From Phycisphaeraceae bacterium (GTDB lineage Bacteria > Planctomycetota > Phycisphaerae > Phycisphaerales > Phycisphaeraceae): a DNA stretch of 8,639 nt. The notes beneath the pieces are model-generated. The model was not told the origin of the DNA. It searched no databases and saw only the letters and a list, made by a program, of their open reading frames with translations. The position numbers were made by a program, and so were the translations under genes. Shown one piece after another: positions 1 to 5,930 of this stretch (its first letter is position 1; every line of letters begins with the position of its first letter). Where the stretch lies: the NCBI GenBank assembly GCA_020850375.1, contig JADZET010000057.1:1-8639 (forward strand), read 5' to 3'.

Positions 1-590
1 ACTTCTGGGTGCTGTACTACTTCGCGCGGCAGATCCTGACGGGTGAGCCGGCGCCGTTTGATATCTACACGGCGGCGGACTGCACGATCCAGGGGATCCT
101 GGGGTATCGGTCGGCGATGGAGAACGGCAAGGGGTATGACATCCCGGACTTCCGCGATCGCAAGCAGCGCGAGGCGTTCCGTGAGGATCACCTGGCGCAG
201 AAGCGGTACGACGTGAAGGAGGGGCCGTTCGGGAAGAAATTCGACAAGGAACTGGCGTCGCAGTTCAACACGGCGATGAAGCACCTGGACGAGTTGGCCA
301 AGGCGTATCGGTCGTGGGCGGACTGGATGACGGTCGTCGACGACATGAAGGAGCCGGGGAAGGTGCTGGAGCTGGCGGACAAGCTGGCGGAGAAGCATGC
401 CAAGAGCGGGGCGTGGCTGAGCACGGCGAGGAAGATCGCCGACGCGCACCCGGGGACGGACGCGGCGCGGGTGCTCAATGATCTGCTCGAGCAGTGCGAC
501 GAGGCGGTGACGACGCGGGCGGACTTCGGGGCGTGGCTGAAGGATCAGAAGGAACAACTCGCAGCGAGGATCGGGAAGGTCTCTGCGTGA
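1..590 (+). CDS. Gfo/Idh/MocA-family oxidoreductase, C-terminal part (5' end outside window)
   Basis: The gene runs in from the left; its first whole codon is at 3 and 195 residues are visible before the TGA at 588-590. Residues 1-55 of the fragment (FWVLYYFARQILTGEPAPFD, then IYTAADCT, then GYDIPDF) resemble the C-terminal end of Gfo/Idh/MocA dehydrogenases, where a short helix after 'TGEPAP-D-Y' is followed by a 'IPDF' segment. These enzymes usually oxidise or reduce a sugar or cyclitol hydroxyl with NAD(P) in the cytoplasm. The Rossmann domain is not visible, so the family call rests on this tail alone. From about residue 56 to 195 there is a charged, Lys/Glu/Ala-rich, probably all-helical extension that I do not recognise as part of the usual fold. 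It is the first visible gene of the run; the next one starts about 53 nt downstream. It could also be a paralogue specialised for a structural role. Confidence 0.72.
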   Translation, partial: FWVLYYFARQILTGEPAPFDIYTAADCTIQGILGYRSAMENGKGYDIPDFRDRKQREAFREDHLAQKRYDVKEGPFGKKFDKELASQFNTAMKHLDELAKAYRSWADWMTVVDDMKEPGKVLELADKLAEKHAKSGAWLSTARKIADAHPGTDAARVLNDLLEQCDEAVTTRADFGAWLKDQKEQLAARIGKVSA

Positions 591-601
591 AATCATGGTT
601 G

Positions 602-619
602 CCCGCCGACGGCGGCGGG
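602..619 (+). promoter_or_regulatory. GC-only hairpin between the first two genes
   Basis: The sequence CCCGCCG-ACGG-CGGCGGG forms a perfect 7-bp stem with a 4-nt loop. It starts 11 nt after the stop codon of the upstream gene and ends 11 nt before the Shine-Dalgarno sequence of the aminotransferase. No T-run follows, so it is not a standard intrinsic terminator. It may stabilise or partly attenuate the operon mRNA. In DNA this GC-rich, such a stem could also arise by chance. Confidence 0.35.
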
Positions 620-643
620 GCTGGTAGGTGAAGGAGTATGGTC

Positions 644-2029
644 ATGACCACGACGATCACGAACCCCGACATCGGCTGGGCGGATGTGGATCTGACGAAG
701 CTGCCGAAGCTAGTGACGAAGGAGCTGCCGGGGCCGAAGTCGCGTGCGATGCACGAGCGTGCGGCCAAGCTCATGAAGGGGTACTCGGGGCAGGTCAAGC
801 TGTTCCCGGTGTGCTTCGAGGAAGGCTACGGCGTGACGCTGACGGACGTGGACGGGAACGTGTATCTGGACTTCTCGTCGGGGATTTATGTCACGACGCT
901 GGGGCACTGCCATCCGAAGGTTTCGGAGGCGGTGGCGAAGTATGCCAAGACGCTGATGAACTGCCATGACTTCACGACGCCGATCAAGATGAAGCTGCTC
1001 GAGAAGCTGGCGGAGATCCTGCCGGGGGGCGGGGAGTTGTCGGCGATGCAGTTGTATGACTCGGGGACGACGGCGGTGGAGGCGGGGATCCGGCTGTGCC
1101 GGGCGCAGACGGGGAAGTTTGAGTTCCTGTCGTGCTACCGGGACTTCCACGGGAAGTCGGGGCACGCGGTGAGCCTGGCGCGGATGAACGCGGCCAATGG
1201 GCCCGGAAGGTCGCCGGGATTCTATCTGGTGCCCCGGCCGGACCCGTATCGGCCGCTGTGGACCAAGGCGGACGGGACGATCGACACGGATGCGTACATC
1301 CGGTTCTATGACGAGTTCGTCACCGAGGGGGCGACGGGGCAGGTGGCGGCGATCGTGCTTGAGCCGATCCAGGGGTGGGCGGGCTCGGTGTTCCCGCCGG
1401 AAGATTTCTTTCCCAAGCTGCGGGCGTGGTGCGACAAGAAGAAGATCATGCTGTTCGCTGACGAGGTGCTCACGAGCATGGGTCGGACGGGCAAGTGGTT
1501 AGCGATGGAGCACTGGGACACGCTGCCGGACGTGGTGACCTTGGGCAAGGGGTTCGGGAATGGTTTCCCGGTGACGGCGATGGTGGCGCGGAAGGAATAC
1601 GCGGAGGCGATCGAGAAGATCTCGGCGTCGACGAGTTACGGCGGGAACCCGATGGCGTGCGCGGCGGCGCTGGCCTCGATCGAGGCGATCGAGGAGGAAG
1701 GGTTGCTGGAGAACGCTCAGCGATTGGAGAGGCTGTTCGAGAAGCGGCTGGCGAAGATGAAGGCGGAGCACAAGATCATCGGGGACGTGCGGGTGAAGGG
1801 GTGCCTGATGGGCGTCGAGCTGGTCAAGGACCGCAAGACGAAGGAGCCGTTCGACAAGGCGGGGACGCTGATCTATCAGCGGGCGTTCGCCAAGGGGTTG
1901 GCGTGGATCCCGGCGGGGCATATTTTGCGGATGAGCCCGGCGATCGTGATGGGCGAGGCGGTGGCGAACAAGTGCATGGACATCATCGACGAGTCGATCG
2001 GGGAGGTGTCGCGGGAGCTGGGGTACTAG
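644..2029 (+). CDS. Class III PLP-dependent aminotransferase
   Basis: A 461-residue cytoplasmic enzyme of the class III (4-aminobutyrate/ornithine/acetylornithine-like) aminotransferase family, which moves an amino group between an amine or amino-sugar donor and a keto acid or aldehyde. Visible family marks are the GHCHP segment at 87-91, the phosphate-binding SGTTAVEAG at about 140-148, the ADEV motif with the pyridine-nitrogen Asp at 273, the catalytic PLP lysine K302 in TLGKGFGNGFPV, and the late GNPMACAAAL segment. Length is normal for the family. Two ATGs compete: 638 leaves only 1 nt after AAGGAG (631-636), whereas 644 leaves 7 nt, so 644 is chosen. The gene sits between two Gfo/Idh/MocA genes, which suggests that it acts on a keto or amino intermediate made by a dehydrogenase. 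The substrate is unknown; generic annotation as aspartate aminotransferase-family protein would be usual. Confidence 0.92.
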   Translation: MTTTITNPDIGWADVDLTKLPKLVTKELPGPKSRAMHERAAKLMKGYSGQVKLFPVCFEEGYGVTLTDVDGNVYLDFSSGIYVTTLGHCHPKVSEAVAKYAKTLMNCHDFTTPIKMKLLEKLAEILPGGGELSAMQLYDSGTTAVEAGIRLCRAQTGKFEFLSCYRDFHGKSGHAVSLARMNAANGPGRSPGFYLVPRPDPYRPLWTKADGTIDTDAYIRFYDEFVTEGATGQVAAIVLEPIQGWAGSVFPPEDFFPKLRAWCDKKKIMLFADEVLTSMGRTGKWLAMEHWDTLPDVVTLGKGFGNGFPVTAMVARKEYAEAIEKISASTSYGGNPMACAAALASIEAIEEEGLLENAQRLERLFEKRLAKMKAEHKIIGDVRVKGCLMGVELVKDRKTKEPFDKAGTLIYQRAFAKGLAWIPAGHILRMSPAIVMGEAVANKCMDIIDESIGEVSRELGY

Positions 2030-2070
2030 AGTCGGTTGGCGTTGGGTGGGGTGGGGTCGATGGATCCAAG

Positions 2071-2098
2071 GCACCGCTCCCTGACGGTCGCGGCTCGT
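2071..2098. repeat. Candidate dispersed short repeat (GCACCGCTCCCTGACGG type)
   Basis: This stretch lies between the aminotransferase stop and the next gene. It contains GCACCGCTCCCTGACGG followed by TCGCGGCTCGT. Imperfect symmetry is visible: ACCG at 2073-2076 can pair with CGGT at 2085-2088, and CCGC at 2074-2077 can instead pair with GCGG at 2090-2093. From memory, very similar strings recur in intergenic positions of planctomycete genomes, where they create spurious peptides such as SLTVAAR and DRQGAVP. Only one copy is present in this window, so repeat status rests on recollection rather than on the sequence. Confidence 0.45.
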
Positions 2099-2132
2099 GG
2101 GGGCGGGGATGGTTGAAGAAGGAAGGCGTGGC

Positions 2133-3290
2133 ATGGCTGGACCAAGGCGGATCGGACTGGGGATCATCGGCGGTGGACTGATGGGCAAGGAGGTCGCGTC
2201 GGCGATCGCCCGGTGGTGTCACCTGGTGGACAGCCCGGTTCGGCCGGAATTAGTCGCGATCTGCAGCGTGCCGGCCGAGACGCTGACGTGGTTCACGGAT
2301 TATTTCCCGTCGATCTCGCAGGCGACGACGGATTATCACGCACTGCTGGCGAACCCGAAGGTCGACGCGGTGTACTGCGCGGTGCCGCACGCGATGCATG
2401 AGCGGTTCTACATCGACACGATCAGGGCGGGCAAGCACCTCTTGGGTGAGAAGCCCTTCGGGATCGACCAGAAGGCCAACGCGGCGATCAGCAAGGCGAT
2501 CGCGGAGAACCCGAAACTGGTCGTGCGCTGCTCGTCGGAATTCCCTTACTTTCCGGGGGTGCAGCGGATGGTCGAGGCGTGGAGAGCCGGGAGGTTCGGT
2601 CGGGTGCTGGAGGTCGAGGCGGGGTTTTTGCACAGCTCGGACATGGACCCGAACAAGCCGATCAACTGGAAGCGTCAGGTGAGCCAGAACGGGGAGTACG
2701 GGTGCATGGGGGACCTGGGGATGCACGTGTGGCACGTGCCGCTGCGGTTCGGATGGTTCCCGAAGAACGTGCGGGCGATCCTGTCGAACATCGTGCCGCA
2801 GCGGCCGGACGGGAAGGGAGGCGTGGCGGCGTGCGACACGTGGGACAACGCGACGCTGCTGTGTGAGGTCGAGCATGCGGGGTATCGGTTCCCGCTGACG
2901 GCCAAGACGCAGCGGATCGCGCCGGGGCAGACGGACACGTGGTACCTCTCGATCATCGGGGACCGGTACAGCGCGCGGTTCACGACGAAGAAGCCGCGGA
3001 CGCTCGAGTCGATGAGCTATGAGCCGGGCGGGGCGCAGGTCTGGCAGAGCGAGGACCTGGGGTACGCCTCGACGTACAAGGCGATCACGGGGCACATTTT
3101 TGAGTTTGGGTTCAGCGACGCGATTTTGCAGATGCTGGCGGCGTTCTTCGATCAGGTGGCGCAGGGGCCGGCGGCTGAGTTGCCGTTCGGCTGCGTGAGC
3201 CCGGCGGAGGCGGCGGGGACGCACGCGATTTTCACGGCGGCGCTGGCGTCGCAGAAGCAGGGGCAGGTGGTGTCGGTGAATCGGGGGTGA
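2133..3290 (+). CDS. Gfo/Idh/MocA-family NAD(P)-dependent oxidoreductase
   Basis: A complete 385-residue dehydrogenase of the Gfo/Idh/MocA family. The N-terminal Rossmann domain starts at once with GIIGGGLMG (residues 10-18, a GxGxxG pattern). It is followed by the characteristic EKPFG segment with K107, and by DLGMH at 194-198 in the C-terminal alpha/beta domain, matching the D-x-G-x-H active-site pattern that places a histidine near the substrate hydroxyl. Such enzymes oxidise or reduce sugars and cyclitols in the cytosol. The ATG at 2133 is chosen because AAGGAAGG (2119-2126) ends 6 nt before it; the in-frame GTG at 2097 and ATG at 2109 lack a good ribosome-binding site and would add non-conserved residues, the GTG lying partly in the repeat. 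The amidohydrolase follows 27 nt downstream. The substrate is not deducible, and no defects are seen. Confidence 0.93.
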   Translation: MAGPRRIGLGIIGGGLMGKEVASAIARWCHLVDSPVRPELVAICSVPAETLTWFTDYFPSISQATTDYHALLANPKVDAVYCAVPHAMHERFYIDTIRAGKHLLGEKPFGIDQKANAAISKAIAENPKLVVRCSSEFPYFPGVQRMVEAWRAGRFGRVLEVEAGFLHSSDMDPNKPINWKRQVSQNGEYGCMGDLGMHVWHVPLRFGWFPKNVRAILSNIVPQRPDGKGGVAACDTWDNATLLCEVEHAGYRFPLTAKTQRIAPGQTDTWYLSIIGDRYSARFTTKKPRTLESMSYEPGGAQVWQSEDLGYASTYKAITGHIFEFGFSDAILQMLAAFFDQVAQGPAAELPFGCVSPAEAAGTHAIFTAALASQKQGQVVSVNRG

Positions 3291-3317
3291 TTCGCACTCG
3301 CACACGGAGATGATTCG

Positions 3318-4370
3318 ATGAGTATTTCGGACCTTCGCAAGGGTTTTCTGACGCCCAACCGGCATTACTACGAAGTGGACATGCCGTACTATCAAGAGCG
3401 GCTGAAGGACTTTCTGCCTGAGAAGATCGTGGACATCCACGGGCACGTGGGGCTGTCGGACCCGACGCCGGGGGCGAAGATGGAGTGGGCGACGCGGGTG
3501 ACGAACGGGCGGAGCCTGCGGATGGCGGAGTATTTCGACTGGCAGATCAAGATGTTCCCTGGAAAGGACGTGCGGGTGTGCGTGTTCGGCTCGCCGCACC
3601 CGCCGCGGATCGATCCGGACAATGCGTATCTGGCGGAGCAGGCGGAGTTGTATCCGAAGGATCGGATGTGGCCGCTGCTGCTGGAGGATCCGTACTGGAC
3701 GGTGGAGGAATTGGACAAGCGTTTCGCGGCGGGGCGGTTCGCGGGGCTCAAGCCTTACCCCTTGATGCCGTACAAGATCCCGGTGGCGGAGGTGAAGATC
3801 TTTGACATGCTGCCGGAGGCGCACCTGGAGTGGGCGAACGATCGAGGGGCGATCGTGATGCTGCACGTGCCGCGCGGGGACGGGCGGATCGCGGATGAGT
3901 TCAATCTGACGCAGCTTGAGCGGATCAACAAGAAGTATCCGAGGGCGAAGGTGATCGTGGCGCACATCGGGCGGGCGTACACGGACACGCCGGACGGGCA
4001 TGAGGCGGTCAGGCGGATCGGGCAGTGCGAGAATCTGTTGTGGGATTTCTCGGCGAATGACTGCGAGCCGATCATGCGGACGCTGATCAAGTCGGCGGGG
4101 ACGAAGCGGATCCTGTACGGGTCGGATCTGCCGATCCTCGCCTTCCGGGGCAAGCGGATCGACGAGAAGGGCGAGTATGTCAACATCATTTACGAGGCGG
4201 ACTGGAAGGACCGGCGGATCCGGACGCCCGAGCCGGGGGATGACCGGTACACGTTCTTCCTGTATCAGCAGATTGATTCATTCCGGCGGGCGGCGGAGGC
4301 TTGCGGGCTGAGTGCCAAGGACGTGGCGGACGTGTTCTTCAACAACGCGATGCGGATTCTGCCGCGGTAA
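3318..4370 (+). CDS. Amidohydrolase-family metal-dependent hydrolase (Amidohydro_2 type)
   Basis: A 350-residue cytoplasmic TIM-barrel hydrolase. Expected metal and catalytic residues are visible in order: the HGH pair at 41-43 after strand one (VDIHGH), H183 in VMLHVPR, H216 in VIVAHIG, and D270 in ILYGSDLP near the end of the barrel. This order (HxH, H, H, D) is that of Amidohydro_2 proteins, a group that includes sugar-lactone hydrolases and decarboxylases. No signal peptide is present. GGAG at 3306-3309 lies 8 nt before the ATG and supports the start. It follows a Gfo/Idh/MocA dehydrogenase closely, so one reading is that it opens a lactone made by the dehydrogenase; decarboxylation or amide hydrolysis are alternatives. 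The family call is firm and the reaction is inference. Confidence 0.91.
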   Translation: MSISDLRKGFLTPNRHYYEVDMPYYQERLKDFLPEKIVDIHGHVGLSDPTPGAKMEWATRVTNGRSLRMAEYFDWQIKMFPGKDVRVCVFGSPHPPRIDPDNAYLAEQAELYPKDRMWPLLLEDPYWTVEELDKRFAAGRFAGLKPYPLMPYKIPVAEVKIFDMLPEAHLEWANDRGAIVMLHVPRGDGRIADEFNLTQLERINKKYPRAKVIVAHIGRAYTDTPDGHEAVRRIGQCENLLWDFSANDCEPIMRTLIKSAGTKRILYGSDLPILAFRGKRIDEKGEYVNIIYEADWKDRRIRTPEPGDDRYTFFLYQQIDSFRRAAEACGLSAKDVADVFFNNAMRILPR

Positions 4371-4388
4371 GATCAACAAGCCCCTTAC

Positions 4389-4395
4389 AAAGGAG
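4389..4395 (+). promoter_or_regulatory. Strong Shine-Dalgarno sequence stranded upstream of the repeat element
   Basis: AAAGGAG begins 19 nt after the amidohydrolase stop codon, the usual place for the ribosome-binding site of the next operon gene. No start codon follows at normal distance, because the inverted repeat begins at the very next base, 4396. It is therefore either the original site of the isomerase gene, cut off by an insertion, or a site brought close to the ATG at 4475 when the inverted repeat folds. Confidence 0.5.
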
Positions 4396-4468
4396 AAAAG
4401 GGGACACTACACATTTTTGAGGTCAGACGGCCGAGGGCGGAAGAGGAAAATGTGTAGTGTCCCCTTTT
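4396..4468. repeat. Perfect 22-bp inverted repeat, REP/REPIN-like element
   Basis: The left arm 4396-4417 (AAAAGGGGACACTACACA then TTTT) is exactly the reverse complement of the right arm 4447-4468. The 29-nt space between them holds GGCCGAGGGCGG-type sequence. The arms are much richer in A and T than the genes around them. The GGGGACACTACAC / GTGTAGTGTCCCC core resembles short palindromic repeats that occur in many bacteria in inverted pairs and are thought to be moved by REP-associated IS200-like (RAYT) transposases; this link is from memory and is not proved here. The T-run after CCCC also makes it a possible terminator in either direction, although the genes on both sides point the same way. 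Confidence 0.75.
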
Positions 4469-4469
4469 T

Positions 4470-4494
4470 AAAAAATGTCTAGTGTCCCCTTTTT
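4470..4494. repeat. Third copy of the right repeat arm, overlapping the isomerase start
   Basis: Positions 4472-4494 repeat 4447-4469 with a single change (TGTGTAG to TGTCTAG), a head-to-tail copy with a 25-nt step. It carries the ATG at 4475 used by the next gene, and it encodes that gene's first residues, MSSVPF. It could also pair with the left arm 4396-4417 in place of the second copy. Confidence 0.7.
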
Positions 4495-5908
4495 GAGGCC
4501 GAAGGTCGGGCTGCTGGGGTTGATGCCGGAACTGTATGAGAAGGCGGGGCCGGGGCCGCGGCAGAAGCAGGACGCCTGGGCGCGGCAGATGGCGGGGAGC
4601 TGGGACTGGGCGGAGGTGGTGTGGTCGGGGGTGTGCCTGACGCGGCAGGCGTCGGAAGAGGCGGTGGCACGGTTCGAGGCGGAGAAGTGCGACATAGTGG
4701 TGGTGGTGCTGCTGACGTACGCGCCGAGCTTGAACACGGCGCGGGCGCTGGTCGAGACGCGCCTGCCGGTGGTGCTGCTGGACACGCAGCCGGACGATGG
4801 GCCGGGACGGGCGGGGTTCCCGGGGTCGCGGGAGGAGATGCCGGATGAGTTCCTGATGCTCAACCATGGAGTGCATGGGGTGCAGGACCTGGCGAATGTG
4901 CTGCTGCGGATGGGGCGGAGCGTGCCGATCGTGGTGGGGCCTTGGAAGGACGCGGGGACGGTGGCGGCGCTGAAGGAGTGGTGCCTGGCGGCGGCGGGGA
5001 GGTCGATTTTGAGACGGATGCGGGTGGGGCTGGTGGGTCGGGCGATGGCGGGGATGGGGGACTTCGCGGTGGATGAGGCGGCGTTGGCGGTGAAGATCGG
5101 GCCGCAGGTCGTGCCGGTCGAGCCGCGGCGGATCGCGGAGCTGGCGGCGGCTGCGGACGCCCGGAAGGTGGAGGGGTTGATCGCGGAAAATCAGAAGAAG
5201 TATGAGATCGCGCCGGAGCTGACGGCGGGGCAGCATGAGGCGGGGGTGCGGGTGGCGCTGGCGCTCGAGCAGATCGCGCAGGAGGATGCGCTTGAGGCGA
5301 TGGCGGTGCATTTTCTGACGGTGTCGGAGGATGGGCGGGTGCCGACGCTGCCGTTCTATGGGGCGTCGCGGCTGCTGGAATTGGGGTATGGGTACGCGGG
5401 GGAGGGCGATGTGTGCTGTGCGTCGCTGACGGCGGCGTTGCAGAAGATCGTCGGTGTGGCGACGTTCACGGAGATTTTCTCGATCGATTTCCCGGACAAC
5501 TCGCTGATCATGGCGCACATGGGCGAGTGCAATCCGGCGATGGCGAGGAAGGATCGCAAGCCGGTCTTGGCGCCGCGGCCGTTCCCGTTGGCGGCGACGC
5601 CGGAGCACCCGGCGACAACGGCGTTCGCGCTCGAGCCCGGGGAGGTGACGCTGGCGTCGTTGTCAATTGCACCAGGGGGGACGTTTAAGGTCATCATCGC
5701 GCCCGGAAGCGTGACGAACTGGGGGCCGGCGCCGGGGCTGATCATGCCGAACTTCAAGTTCTCGCCGAGGGTGGGGGTGCCGGTGTTCCTGCGGCGGTGG
5801 AGCGAGGCGGGCGGGTCGCATCATCAGTCGCTGGTGTACGGGAAGCGTGTGGAGCTGCTGGCGAACATGGGGTCGGCGATGGGGCTGGACGTGGTGGTGA
5901 TTGAGTAA
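4475..5908 (+). CDS. L-arabinose/L-fucose isomerase-family protein
   Basis: A 477-residue protein of the L-arabinose/L-fucose isomerase superfamily, which interconverts an aldose and its ketose using Mn2+ in the cytoplasm. The four metal ligands known from E. coli AraA (E306, E333, H350, H450) have clear matches: E310 in YAGEGD, E333 in FTEIFSID, H348 in AHMGECNP, and H449 or H450 in GSHHQSLVYG. The N-terminal domain begins with KVGLLGLMPELY. The start is doubtful: the ATG at 4475 lies in a repeat copy and has no adjacent Shine-Dalgarno, and the first six codons are repeat sequence. TTG at 4493 would begin directly before the conserved RPKVGLLGL but also lacks a site; ATG at 4523 would cut the first beta strand. 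A sugar kinase follows immediately, the typical isomerase-kinase pairing. The sugar is not deducible. Confidence 0.88.
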   Translation: MSSVPFLRPKVGLLGLMPELYEKAGPGPRQKQDAWARQMAGSWDWAEVVWSGVCLTRQASEEAVARFEAEKCDIVVVVLLTYAPSLNTARALVETRLPVVLLDTQPDDGPGRAGFPGSREEMPDEFLMLNHGVHGVQDLANVLLRMGRSVPIVVGPWKDAGTVAALKEWCLAAAGRSILRRMRVGLVGRAMAGMGDFAVDEAALAVKIGPQVVPVEPRRIAELAAAADARKVEGLIAENQKKYEIAPELTAGQHEAGVRVALALEQIAQEDALEAMAVHFLTVSEDGRVPTLPFYGASRLLELGYGYAGEGDVCCASLTAALQKIVGVATFTEIFSIDFPDNSLIMAHMGECNPAMARKDRKPVLAPRPFPLAATPEHPATTAFALEPGEVTLASLSIAPGGTFKVIIAPGSVTNWGPAPGLIMPNFKFSPRVGVPVFLRRWSEAGGSHHQSLVYGKRVELLANMGSAMGLDVVVIE

Positions 5909-5930
5909 ACGAGAGAGCAGGAGCACCAGG

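Noticed and set aside
638..643. Upstream ATG for the aminotransferase
   Set aside because: Only 1 nt separates it from AAGGAG, while the ATG at 644 has 7 nt. The difference is two residues.
2097..2132. GTG at 2097 or ATG at 2109 as start of the second oxidoreductase
   Set aside because: No Shine-Dalgarno at proper distance, and the extra residues precede the Rossmann strand without any family pattern. AAGGAAGG serves the ATG at 2133.
1499..2188. Overlapping open frames on both strands across the 3' end of the aminotransferase and the following gap
   Set aside because: Low-complexity composition, no ribosome-binding site, and full overlap with an enzyme whose motifs are clear.
2250..4001. 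A 583-codon open frame on the minus strand
   Set aside because: It lies opposite two well-supported enzymes, is extremely rich in Arg, His, Pro and Leu, and shows no domain. Such frames are expected opposite GC-rich, G-ending codons.
4385..5608. A 407-codon minus-strand open frame opposite the isomerase
   Set aside because: Same Arg/His/Pro-rich composition with no recognisable motif. It starts within the repeat element and is a mirror of the isomerase coding bias.
5901..5930. TTG at 5901 as the kinase start, overlapping the isomerase stop
   Set aside because: No good ribosome-binding site. AGGAG sits 7 nt before the TTG at 5931, which also begins directly before the conserved GIDVGTT segment.
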